From Oikopleura dioica (lineage: Eukaryota; Chordata; Appendicularia; Copelata; Oikopleuridae): a stretch of 64,000 bases of DNA. Each line of letters begins with the position of its first letter. The stretch's first letter is position 1. The translations under genes and the position numbers were made by a program. A model generated the notes under the pieces. The model worked only from the letters and a program-made list of their open reading frames with translations, made no database searches and was not told the origin of the DNA. Location of the stretch: positions 7,378,501 through 7,442,500 of the forward strand of contig OU015569.1 in assembly GCA_907165135.1 (NCBI GenBank), in the 5' to 3' direction. Of the stretch, positions 24,301 through 36,197 are shown in pieces.

Positions 24301-27300
24301 TCCTCGGTCAAGCAGGTAATTATCGCATTATTCAAGCACCAAAAATTATCAGCAGCGAAACTATCTTCAACGCTTCTAGCGAAGGAATAATTTGAATTCT
24401 TAGAATTTCACAAACTAGTAGATACCGGTTCGAATGCACGCTCGTTAAAACTTTCTTCTATCAAGGGCATGCCCTCTCTGTACCAAATAATAGCCGAATC
24501 GATTATTTGAGATTAATAAAAGTCTGCGCGTTATTTGAAAAGCGGGCGATGACTGTGGTAAGATGATTTTTTGAAAGGCTGTGAAACCAACCATGTAAAT
24601 ATCAAACTGAGCTCGACCAACAATAATCCGTATTCGTTCAGGCATGACGCCGGAAGTATTGCAGCTGATGCAAATGCAAGGTCTACCGATTCCGGGCATG
24701 GCTGGCCTGGGGGTACCAACCCCGAAAAAATCCGCCAAAAAGCGGCCTGCCCCAACCACTGAGCTAGGCTCTGCCAAAGATCCAGATTCACGCCCAGCTT
24801 CAAGAGCATCGATGGCGTCCGGATCACAGAGAGCATCAACACCGAACGCGGAAGGGAAAAAGAGAAAATCTGATGACAAGGTCGATGTCACTACACTCGG
24901 GCCTAACCAGATCATCCCACTCATTATGGGCGGCGTGAAAATGCCAGAAGGAATTCCGAATAAAGATCTTAAAGGACTACTTGACAGCAATCCGTCCATC
25001 AAGGTAATTGCGCAAATAGGATTATCCCGTTCGCGAGAACTTTGAAAAACTAGCCTCTATTACGTTTAATTAGGTTGACTACGAAGCTCTTGATGCCCTT
25101 TTGGAGAAGCAAAAACCAAAGCCCAAAAAACAGGCACCGACGCCTCAGCCAACGGCAACCGTAACACCTGCACATACGGGAGCAGATCTCGCAGAGCTTG
25201 GACTTACACCTGAGGTCATGGCCCAGCTAATGCAACAAGGGGTCGACCCGTCTAAACTCAACCTCGGTGCGCTTGGGAAGAGCATGGCCAAGCCCAAGGC
25301 GAACGATCCCGCGCATCAACGAGTTCAGCTCATTAATTTGTCGACTTATGTCAAGTTGGATCGGAAAAAGTGTCCGGAACTTTACAATCTCGAGAGCTTT
25401 TTGAAAAAGAATCCCGATTACTTTGTTGCCACAGAGTCAAAAGAATTTGTCATCAAGCACCCTAAGTACTTCCCGCGCACCATGTATCAGCGAATTCAGC
25501 CTGAAATCGATCCACTTGCTCATCTTTCCGCTCTACAGGACCCGAAAATGTTGCAAACACTCATGATGCAAGCTCAAATGGATCCTAAAGCGATGGCGGT
25601 GCTACAAGGACTATCTGCGCCGCAAGCAGCCCATGGAATGCATGGAATGGACCAAAAAATGCTTGCTGCCCTAGGGATGGATAAAAATGCTCTCGCCATG
25701 GCACAACTTGGCGGTCTTGATCCGAATATGCTTAAGGCATTAGGATACGGTGGTGGAGGTGCTGCAGCTATGATGGATCCAAAATTCCTGGCATCAATGG
25801 GACTGGACCCCAAAATGCTCGCCTCTCTTACCGACCCAAAACTTCTTCAGCAGCAGCAACAACAACAACAGCAACAACAGCAACTTGCGATGCTCGGTCT
25901 GCAAGGAATGGACGCTAAAACTATGCAAGCACTTATGGGTGGCTTAGATCCGAAACAACTTGGCCTAGCTGGAATGGACCCGGCGACTCTCATGGCACTT
26001 GGCCTCGGTGGTCTTGGAGGAGGTGCTGCTGATCTCGCGAATCTTCAAAAGCAACAGCAAGAACAGCAGCTTAAAGCCATGCAACAGCTTATGGGTGTCG
26101 GAGGATTAGATCAAAAGCAGCTTGCCGCAATGGGGCTTGGCTCACTAACTGGTGCGCCAGCCGTTGCATCTCCCCAAGCACCGAGATCTTCTACCAGTAC
26201 TCCGAAGCCTTCAACTCCGAAACCGGACGAGCGAAGCACACCCAAACCGACAGACACGGCATCGAACGCTGGCGAGTCTGAGAAAGGTGATGCGAAGGCA
26301 CCGCCTTCGAGTACCTCCCCCGTGAACGGAGCCGATGACGATAAAAAGTCAGTGAAATCAGACAAATCGAAATCAGACAAGAAAGAAGACAAAAACGCTT
26401 CCGATGGATCAAAACCATCTAGCCCTAAACCGGAATCTGCAAAATCCGTCACGCCTCGACCCCCTTCGACTCCTAAATCTTCTCAAATGGATAAAGCTAT
26501 GCAAAATACTCTCAAATCATTAGCATCTGTAGATCCTAAAGCGCTTGCAGCAAAAGGAATTGATCCATCTATGCTCAAGCAACTGGGTATTATTGGCGAC
26601 CAGAAGCCTGCAGCCTCGCCGGTCGCATCTACCGCTTCAAAAGTTGCTGGTCTTGAAGGAATGGACATGGAAACGCTGAAAGCAATCGCTGCCGGTGATC
26701 CACAAGCAATGAATCGCTTACTCCAGCAGGGACAACTAGGTGGACTAGGTGCAGCCGGCCTTGGCGGAGCAAACCCATTGGCAGCCCTGGGAGGACTAGA
26801 TCCGCGAATGCTTGGGCTCGATGAACGATCATTGATGGCCCTCTCTGGTGGAGCAGGCACAGCAAACATACTCGGAGGTCTCGATCCAAAACTTGCAGCA
26901 TCAATGGGACTGGATCCGAACTTGATGAAAGCCCTTGGCATGGACGCTAACAGCATGAAAGCTCTCCAGCAGCAAGAGCTGATGAAGCAACAGCAAATGC
27001 AAATGGCTATGCTCGGAATGGGTGCTGGTGCCGGTGGCATGGATCCAAAGGTGCTTCAAATGCTCGGAGGGCTGGATCCAGCTACTGCCCAAGCGCTCAT
27101 GCTTCAACAGCAAATGGGTAAGAAAATATAAATCACATATTTTTTAAGAATATATTATATTATATAATGAGCGCGTAAAAAAGTTCTTCGGAACATTGGG
27201 CTCCCCGAAAATGTTAGTATAACAATTATTTAAGGTGCAGCTGGAGGCATGGAACAAGCGCTTATGCAACAACTCCTCGCAGGTTCTATGGGTCAGGCGA

Positions 27301-27582
27301 AAACAAAATCCTCTACCCCTAAAAAGACTTCCCTTCCGTACTCTCTGCCCAGCTCTCTCCCAACGTCTCTACCAACTTCTGTTCCTTCAAGCATGAGCAT
27401 GGAACTGCTCAAGCAACAGGATCAACAATTAAGAGCACTCGTTAGTGGTCAACTTCAGCCAGATCAGCTCACTCCAGAACTATCTTTATTAGCTGCACAG
27501 GTAAAGCCATTATGATTGCTTACAATGTACAAACATCTTATTTTAGCTTGGACTACAGGTGCCCTCCTCAAAGAGGAATTAA
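15316..27582 (+). CDS. CHD6-9 (Kismet) class chromatin remodeller
   Basis: Eleven exons: 15316-16921, 16965-17112, 17405-18352, 18396-20442, 20481-20914, 21358-21646, 23883-24315, 24642-25003, 25074-27117, 27235-27500, 27547-27582; they sum to exactly 2871 codons with stop. Order: acidic/basic N-terminus; tandem chromodomains (about 288-410, [20 protein letters not shown]); SNF2 ATPase (DEMGLGKT near 456, DEAH near 566); helicase C with [26 protein letters not shown] and [10 protein letters not shown], diagnostic for CHD6-9; SANT/SLIDE region; [15 protein letters not shown] block; BRK-like segments near 2070 and 2175; a long Met-Ala-Leu-Gly repeat tail with polyQ. It slides nucleosomes at active chromatin using ATP. 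Oddities: a 38-nt intron (20443-20480), a GC-AG intron of 2.2 kb (21647-23882), and an unusual repetitive C-terminus. Human CHD7 has 2997 residues. AATAAA lies at 27957. Confidence 0.93.
22993..23242. mobile_element. Short TIR element (TA duplication) in a CHD intron
   Basis: Ends CCATGAGATTTTTTT and the complement, each next to TA (22991-22992, 23243-23244). The 250-bp interior includes a GC hairpin near 23063-23083 and no reading frame. TA duplication suggests a Tc1/mariner-type MITE. It lies in the 2.2-kb GC-AG intron. Confidence 0.7.
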
Positions 27583-28984
27583 GGCTTTCTGTATTTTCCT
27601 GTCGTTGCGATAGTTACCTCAGAATTCGATGTACATGTAAAGTACCATTCATACGCGTTCCTTCTTATTGCTGCTAAAAACATGCACCAGCAAAATATCT
27701 TTACTATACAAAACGTAATAATAAAACTGGAACCACACTGCTTCAGAACTTTCGAAAATGAAACTGATTCTTCTTTCGTCTTATTTTTCACCCGCCCGTG
27801 ACGACCCTACTGTTTATCTAGGTTGAAATATTTTATTTTACTGCCACTCTAGCTTCTATTCTCGCTACAGTAACAACACATTTCCGCTTCCGTTCAACCG
27901 TACAGTCAGAAAATTCTATAAAAACTACAACTTTTCCGCTGTAAATAGATAGTAATAATAAATATCATCACACATTGATATGATCATATTTTTATTCTTA
28001 TTTGGGAGACATGGATCGTTTATTCAGCACAATTCAAGCATATCAGCATTCAAATGTCAGGTGCAATAGTCGTTCGGTTAAGTGGAATAAACATGCCTCT
28101 AAAGAAATAGCAGTTCCTTTTGGTCAGGTAATCAACAACGACCAGCAGCTCAAGAAATAATGCCAAGCCTCTCTGATTCTGTCTTTTTGGGAGAGCAATA
28201 GTTGCATCTGAGAATCAAGACTGCAGCTATATCAAACATACGATGCATGAACTGCTTGATAAACTTATAAAATGAATGTAGCTTAAAATCATGAAAGAAC
28301 TTCTGCAATGAAAGTATAACGAGATTGTGAAGTGCGATTAGCTGACCGCAAGGAAATACTATATTTGCTGGAGATGAGAAAAGTGAGGTCTATTTAGCGA
28401 GTTTCCTTATTCTCAAAAGTTTATGGCTATTCTTAATAATTCGTATTCCTAATGTCCACACAGAGGTTATGTGCCTTTGCGACGCTTGCGAATGAGCGAG
28501 TTCGAATGTCGTGTTACTGCAAATAACAATGAACATGAAAACAAGCGACAACATTCACGATGTATCTCGCGATTCCTCGATGATTTGTATTCAATAAATA
28601 TTAACAGCCTTGACTGCGGGAGGGTGTCGTGGAGAAAGAAAAAAAAACTATCCGGGCCATAATACTAGAATAAGGAAAAAGTGCAAGACCAGGATTAACA
28701 GTAACATTAAAACAAATGTTAGGAAGGGTCAAAGCTCAGCTGTTTTCCTGCTGTCTATGATTTCTTCGATGTACAAGGTTAAGGGAAAAGTCTTACTTAA
28801 TAATTAATGCTTAAATATCCGCAAGATAACAATAACATCAGAGATATACTAAGAGATTAAAAATGTTTATGGGAAAGGAGGAGAAGAGAGGAAGAAATTT
28901 TGTACGATCAATGATAAATACGAAGGATTTTACGGTTTCTGTGCGGGTTTTCGATAAAATATTGAATAGCATGGAACGAATTTA
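27583..28984. other. Convergent 3' region between CHD and POT1-like genes
   Basis: AT-rich, with several AATAAA-like signals (for example 27957-27962). No gene or repeat element was recognised; short frames show no family resemblance. Confidence 0.5.
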
Positions 28985-31003
28985 TTAGGATTCTGCTCGA
29001 ATGACTTCGTTCTTGATGCCAGGATTCATAGGAACAGCAGCCGGGTTACCATTGCCGCCATTGACAGTTTCTGAGTGTTTAGCGCGCATATGAGCGTGGC
29101 CTTCCGCAAGTCGTTGCTCCACCATTCGTTGCTTCTCGACTGCCGCTGCTTGCGAGGCTTGGTTGAAGCTTTGGTTCTTGAACTTTTCAAACGTTTCCTA
29201 GATGAATGTCACCACAGTTAATTATACTATCTGGATTTCATCCGAAGCATATGATCACACTTCCCGATGCGAAATGAATGACTTACATTGTAACTAACAG
29301 TCGGGATTCCTAACCAGACTGCACTTCTTCTCATAATCAAGTCAGAGAGCTTTCTTGCTCGGTGGTAAGACGGCGGTAAAATTTGTATTCCAGAGGATGC
29401 ACCTTCAGGAGCATCGCTGCTGCATCGAAGCACAACTCTTTTTCCATTCCTAGGCGTCCCTCTATGTATGGACCACGGTCCTAAACAAATGAAGAAGCTT
29501 ACGATCGAGCAGAGCATACCTGTAACGGCCGACTCTTCGCAGAGTTCGACAGAGAATGCTCGGAAGTAGCAGCCTGTGCTCACTTGTTGAGCCATCGCGC
29601 TCTTTATCGCATCACCGTACAAATGAATCGGGCAAGTTCTCAGGAATGGTCTCCATGTATGGGGTTGAATTGCACTTCTTCCCCAGCAAACAGCTTCTTC
29701 TTTCTTCTAAAAAATCTCAAGTTGAAACTATGAAAACATAAAAAAGGTTAATCATCGCTTAAATTAACCCGCTTCGTGCCGAATCTTCCCACCCAATATT
29801 GTTTTTATCAATTTGAATGAAGTTAATTAGTTTAAGTGTTGATTGAAGGGGTTTTGTACCATGAAAAAAGAAGTCATATTCACTTTTTCATTCGGTCGTC
29901 GTTCCAGCAAGGCGTTCTCGGAAGATCGTTCAGACCCATCCCAGATATCGATAATCAAGCATGATATGCCATCGGGGTCGCTTAGACTTGTATTCACTTT
30001 CTAGCGTAAGCATTGTCAGAAAGGTAAATGAAGCACACAAACCTGAATCGCTCTCACACGTGTCACCATTCCTTCTAGGTTCACACAAGAGGGTTGGTTT
30101 TTGAGGAATCGCCCAATGTCCTGCGCGTCGCGAGTTGGGAGGACAATCGCTTTCTTTGACTCTGGTATTCCATTACTTCTGATGACTGGTGGCGGGTCTT
30201 CCTTTGCGGCAAATGTGACGAGATTATCTAGAGTTTGAAGCAAAGCGGAAATGTACAGCCGTTGTTCGAATTTGTTGTCCGGAATCCACTAAATTCGACA
30301 TTTGCAATTGAAAATCAAATGTTCATTTACCTTGAGTTCAGGAGCATTTTTTGGTAGTACGGAGCCAGGTGCAGGCCTGGGATCTTTTGCGACCGCACCC
30401 TTGGGGATCACGACTTCGATGGGTTCAACTAGCTTATTCGAGTCACTAATATTTTATGAAATGCTAGCAAAACTGTTCCTAACATGCGTTCGTCCATTTG
30501 ATCTTCTGAGATCATCCCGCTATGGCTTCAAGATGGTTCTTTATCTATTTTTGGGTGTTTGGTGTTACGATAGTTTGATAGAGAATATAGAACCGTGACT
30601 GCCGGTAAGATGGACGGGGTATGCTACAAGTATTTCGCCGGGTTCTGCTCTAGGCAGTCGGTGGATTGAGTCCACTGTTGCCCAGACAGTCAATTCAAAG
30701 CCCCAGCGGGGACAAGCGTCGCCAGCCCGCGCCGAAGAAATGGTGGGATCTTGAATCCACAGCGTCGTGTTCCATTTCCCCTTAATTAACTTTTAGTAGC
30801 GCTTTAACAGGGGTAAGCACCTTTAGCTCGCCCTTGACTGGTCGGGGAGCTTGGATTTTGACGACCATGCCGACAATGGATAGCTCTCTCAAAGTCCCAT
30901 GCATTCCATTGGCGTTCCAGATCTGCGCTGCTTCTGCCAAAGATACTGGCACAGCTCCTGGAGGAGGAACCCGCGATAGAATCGAGTCACAATCGATCAC
31001 CAT
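28985..31003 (-). CDS. POT1-like telomere end-binding protein
   Basis: Nine exons read from 31003 down: 31003-30821, 30780-30569, 30525-30484, 30445-30331, 30288-30043, 30000-29860, 29706-29520, 29480-29287, 29197-28985; 510 codons, all GT-AG introns, most 38-43 nt. The first half has an OB-fold pattern like POT1 OB1 (VGMVVKIQAPRPVKG, TLWIQDPT, then a GEILVAYPVHLTG strand). The second OB is marked by ISCLIIDIWDGSE, matching the LLKVWDGT strand of POT1 OB2, and by SSGIQILPPSYHRARKL, matching GRGIRVLPESN. In animals POT1 binds the single-stranded G-rich telomere overhang and limits DNA damage signalling and telomerase. After OB2 only about 90 residues follow, so the TPP1-binding C-terminal third of human POT1 (634 residues) seems absent or reduced. 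AATAAA overlaps the stop codon. Confidence 0.72.
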
Positions 31004-32030
31004 GTCCGCAGAAACGGAGGATCAGTATCAAATAAAACGCGCCTCTGAATTCGTGGTTTTAATAATCACTTCCTCGAATAAGATAATTTACTTAAAAGTT
31101 AATAGGGCCCTTTGGTAAGGAGGATTCATGAAAAATAGCATGGAGATATCTTAGGTACTGGAAATATAATCATTATCGGAACTTTGTATTCTTGGAATAT
31201 TAGAACAATGTAGATAATTAAATAAGCAGTTTGCATATCTCATTTAAACAGATTTGATGAAAACGTATTCAAAATGGCGAGAAGGGAATAAAAAATAGAC
31301 TTTCATACAACAGGTATGAAATGGTGATTGTTAGGATCAAATAGAAATCCTAGATAATAGAAATCATTAGTATGGCCTGCTTAAAAACAGAAAAATTTTA
31401 AATTGAGCGAAATAATTCGGTAATTCTTGTCAGACAAAACGCTTCTGAGTTAAAAGTAAATACAGTCAGGTAAAGTTAACCAAAAAACGCAGGCTCAGAA
31501 ATTCGAGTAAAGGTATGAGTTGACGTTAATTTAGGCTCATTCATTTTAAGGCGTAAAAATACAATTGAAGATTTTTGGAGGTTTTCAATTAGGCAACCGT
31601 TTTTTTGCAAAAAGTGAGACCCTGCTTTAGCGTTGAAACTGTGTGAACATTTGTAGAGAATTCGTCTCTTTGGAATAGTCTAAAACGCGGCATGCCGGCA
31701 TTATTCTTATCACTTTAATAAAGATATTCCTCGCCCATGTGAAAGTGGGGGAAAGACACGTCACTTGAGAATATAAAGACATGTAATATTAACATAATAT
31801 CAAATATATTTATTAACGTGAAGATGGTATCGCATCAGATTGTACAGAGTCGTATGCTGTACGAGTTTGTGTCAAAGGGCAGGGCAACAAGCGCAAAACG
31901 GAGTAACGCGTCGATAGCTTGGTTCTTTTCGTATGGGGAAAGAGATAGAAGCAGCATATAATAGCATAGAGTTATTGGCGTGATCTCCATCAGAATTGGA
32001 AACAGAGTGTCGCTGAGGAAGTGGAGATGC
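31004..32030. other. Interval between ZMYND8 and POT1-like genes
   Basis: AT-rich; contains the ZMYND8 3' untranslated region on the minus strand (AATAAA complement near 31807-31812) and the POT1-like upstream region. No gene or repeat recognised. Confidence 0.5.
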
Positions 32031-35000
32031 CTACTTAGGCGGCTGGCCTCCTTGACTTTGCGTACAGTGCTCCATGTGGACAGGCCAATGACCCTGCTGG
32101 CACGGATAGTCGCAGTAAGCCGTGTTCCAGCAGCAGTAGAATACAGCTTCCTTGCCACACTGAGCGCACCACTGCTTCGATTTCGTAGCCACTAAACAAT
32201 CCCATAATAGTTTCAAAAGCTTGCCAAGAACTTACGAATGGCCTCTTCTTGCTCCTTCCGCAGTTTCGCTTCGAGACGTTCTATCTCAAGGTTCTTCTCA
32301 TTTTCCATACTCTGTCGGATTTCGGCTATAGTGAGTTCATTGTTATGTCTCATATCTGCCAGCTCCATCTCGTGCTGCCATTTCAGGCGGTCAACTTCCA
32401 GCCGAAGTGCTTCCGCTTGCCCCCCGCCTTCTAAACTTGACAGCATTTCACCGTACATTTGTTTGATAATGTGCTCAAAGTGGCCCATTATACGATCTTG
32501 ATATTGACCCATGGAGACATTGGGCGGTAAACCAGATACTGGCAGTGTATTTAACGAAGGGGAGAGGTCGCGAGGAATCGTGCTTGATAGCGCTTTTAGT
32601 CCCTGTATTTCCGATAAAATACTGGCCGAGCCCAAGCGCGAGTTTTCTTTGGCTGCGCCTTTGGACTTTTCCTTTCCGTTTTTAGGGGTATTGTTGGGTG
32701 GCTCAAGCACCTTCGGCTCTGGCGTAGAGCGAGGAGGTGGCCTTTCCCGACCTCGCTTGATGGCTTCTTTACGCTCTTTCTCTTGACGGTGATATGCGTT
32801 TTTACCCTCTGGTGGAGGAGGAGGCGGCGCCGATTTCTCTGATATTGGAGACTCTGTCCGTAGCTTCGACTTTTGCTGCTGCGCCGTCGTCTCGGCTGGG
32901 CTGTCAGAGCGAAGGCGCTTGGGAGCACGGGCCGGCTCACTCTTCGGCTTGCGTTTCTTCACGTCCTCTTTCGACGCCTCGTCAGAGATAATCAACTTAT
33001 TACCATCATCAGAGTCATCATCTGAGGGGAAATCGAAGGCTCCGTTCGCCGAGTCATCTGAGTCAGCTGACTTTTGCTTGTCGGACTGCTAAGGTTTCGC
33101 ATTTACTCACTTAATAAAAAAATAACCAAATTGTTGCTAGAAACGTTCCTTGGGATTGATAATCGTCGAGACACCCTTGATAAGGGTTTTTATCTTATCG
33201 TTAGCTCGTGGTTCTTTCCGCAAGGGAGGTATTTTGGCAAGCACATTTCCCGGCACTGCTTCAAAAAGATTTTTCACATCGAAATGTTTTTCGGGATCGA
33301 AAGGGGTCTTCGGTGGAAATCGTTTTAATTTGCCATATTTTCGCTCAAGGTTTGCAATGTATTGTTTTAGTTCTCTGATGGCTTCTTCGAACTCTTTCTT
33401 TTGTTTGTTTGCCTAACATAAAAGGTAAGATAGGGTCCCCCGTGTGTTGTTAATAGGGACATGGCCTAATGATACAGTACCTTGGGACAACCAGGGCGAG
33501 TGTACGGGTCTTCGGAAGTGTGCATCGTCACGTGCGTCACCGAGAGCCAAGCCTTGTCGTGTTGACCGAAAAAGCGGATGTCCACGTGATGACTAAATGT
33601 TCTTTAAGATTGTGTTTTGGACAGAACATTCAAAAGCGTAATTCACCAAGCAGAGACAGCTTGAACATTCTTGCTGTCTCTTTCTAGCAACCATTTCGAC
33701 AATTAAGCAGATTTCATAAAATGCGAATATAGGCTCGAAGCTAACTCATTTGATTACAAATGTAGATTCGAAAGGAAGTTTTCGCAATGGACATATGTAA
33801 TCAACCAGTCTCCCGTTTTATAGATGCTAAGTTTCAAGTATGCAATCATTTTTCTTGTTTCTGATGATAAAAAGCAGCTGTAACTGTACTAGTCTCGCTA
33901 GCTGATTGAGTTGATTTAATATGCATTTACGAGAAACAAGAAAAACTTGTAAATATGTCCACTGTACTTACCGAGAGGTTTTAGAGTCACCACTCCCTTT
34001 ACTGAAAACGGTGTTAGTCGACGTGAATACAGCAAACTAACCTCTGTGAACCCAACCTTTGGCAGCACATGACCTTCGCCGGCCAAACAGGATAGCCAGA
34101 GAGTTTTCCCCAGACGATCGGGTGAACCTTGTCGCACACTTGCACAAACCAATCCACAGGCTTCGTCAGAGGCCCAAGATAGCATGATGGGCAGTTTTCG
34201 ATTTCCTGAATCAGATTGATAATTCCTATTAAAAACTGGGGAAGAATACTTGGCACTCTGTCTCCGCGATACGAATGATTTTGTTCGCAGTTGTTGAAAA
34301 GTCGTTCTTCGCTCCGTTGAAAATGATGCAATTATGTTTGATCCATTTCAAGTCGGCCAAAAACGCGTCAGTTGATCCGTACTTCTTCTCTTTGATGTTC
34401 GCTTCTATCTGGGACATGTCCATAGGATGGAAAATGTAGTCTAGATAGTTTGGATTCGCCTGCGTGTCAACAGGTTGCATGAAGATCTCGATTCCTAACG
34501 AAAAAGTAACTCAAGAGTCACACTCGAAAGGAAATACCTGGCGGACGAATTTTACTAAGGCAGTTTCGAAGCATTATGCTTAAATTATGAAGCGAGACAT
34601 TCTTCATGCTCTCGACCCTAGTTTCAAGATTTTCAGCTTCTTCTATTCGGGTACATTCGGGGCAGAAAAAACGCTTGAGAAAAAACAATAATAACGCATC
34701 CATGAGCTGATTCAAAATACCTCTGAAGCTTGTATCTTCTTTTGAACTTTCGGAAGGCATTTTTCGTGATATACACGAGGACAAACGTCGCAGCAAACAA
34801 CTTTGCCCTCGAGATGGCAAGACCAGCAGTAAAAATCGTTGCTTCCATCCTAAAATAACATCTTACTTGATTGAAAGTTGAATACGAAGTCATACCGCAC
34901 TTGGATGAAGATCAAGAGCAGTGGCGTTCAGTTCCGTTGGGGAAGGGCTCTCTTTCTTTGTGACCGAGCTCCTCCGTTCCTGCAAAGATGTGACCTTCGT

Positions 35001-35583
35001 GCGAGTCGGACTCATCAAACCTAACCAAACGTTAAGAGTGCTCATTACGGATTAATTATTTGATCACGGCTGAAGCAAGATTGTTTGGGATCTTATCTAC
35101 GAGAGAACAAACGAGGTAAAGTGCGGTACTGAGGGTAATACACATTTGGACGATTGAATTGGAGGAGCGCAATAAAAGGCGATTAAATTCAACAGGGGAA
35201 TTATTTTAATTGTGAAAGTATTTGCAAATGTTTGGAAAAAAGTATGGAGACGTTAAATTACCATCTTGAGAAGGTGAGAGTTCTGTGCGTGACTTCTTCG
35301 CTTCTGGTTGTTTTTCATCGTCCGGTTCCATTGAAGAGCTGGATCGTTTCTGCGGGTCTGGCCGGGAGAACGCCCGCAGCGATTTCTTCTCGCCGAGAGA
35401 CTTCTCAACCTCCCGGTCGAAAATGTCCTCCGATAAAACCTTAATCAAATTGGTTTTACAAAACTGCTGATAAAGGCGAGCAATAGCGGGTGAACGCCAA
35501 TGACTAACAGAGAGCAAATTTATTAGTTCTAACAAAAATACCCCCGGGCAAAATGAGGGGGAACTTTCGGGATTCTTAGACAT
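32031..35583 (-). CDS. ZMYND8: ZMYND8: PHD-bromodomain-PWWP-MYND chromatin reader
   Basis: Eleven exons from 35583 down: 35583-35262, 35020-34896, 34849-34721, 34673-34538, 34494-34250, 34205-34042, 34001-33972, 33592-33481, 33412-33149, 33088-32236, 32191-32031; 846 codons, frame closes. PHD finger ([30 protein letters not shown]), bromodomain ([23 protein letters not shown]), PWWP ([27 protein letters not shown]), a Lys/Glu-rich linker, coiled coil, and a C-terminal MYND finger ([31 protein letters not shown]) nearly identical to vertebrate ZMYND8. Such proteins read acetylated/methylated histone H3 and recruit repressors via the MYND finger. Intron 33089-33148 is GA-AG (CCCAAG|GAACG). The first about 75 residues have no clear match, and ATG further in (near 35330) could be the start. 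Exon 33972-34001 is only 30 nt. Confidence 0.9.
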
Positions 35584-36197
35584 AGAGATCATCTCAAAGG
35601 CGTAGGATGAGAACGAACCAAGATTCGCTTTTATGACTAGACTATTCAATATCGACTTTACATATAATGGAGCTAATTATGGAATGGCACAACAAGCCAA
35701 GTGTGAAAATCGCTACTACTAGTATCATCGGTAATTAGCTCCCGTCAAGTGCCGCTACTGTAGGTCTCTGAAGAAATGTATAATTTTGATGAAAAACAAA
35801 GGCGCGAAAAGTTAGAGAACGTCGTCTTCACTCGAAAAAAAAATATACAATTATTACGAATATAAGCATTGATGTCAATAGATTCACCGTCTCACGCTAA
35901 AATCGGAAAGAACAATATTCTCCCTAAGAGAGAGTAACGCCATCGAAAATTTGCTCTTTCTTGCGCGATTAAGTATTTTTTGCAAAGAAGGCTTACTCTT
36001 TGAATAATCATTTTTTTCATGATATTGATAAAAACTGCTTTTTTTAAATGGTTAGTTAGGTTAGATCGAGTTTCTATGATTTTGCTGAATGATAATCAAG
36101 GGAAGATTGAGTGGCACCGTCTTTCTCATGGGCGAGGGGGAAGTCTAGCCGACTGAGGGATTCGGCCTAGCGCTGATAAATTCTGACTTCGATTAGA
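35584..36197. other. Interval between minus-strand genes
   Basis: AT-rich; no gene, RNA or element recognised. Confidence 0.45.

Noticed and set aside
24420-24440. GGTTCGAATGC resembling a tRNA B box
   Set aside because: No A box or cloverleaf can be drawn around it, and it lies in a CHD intron.
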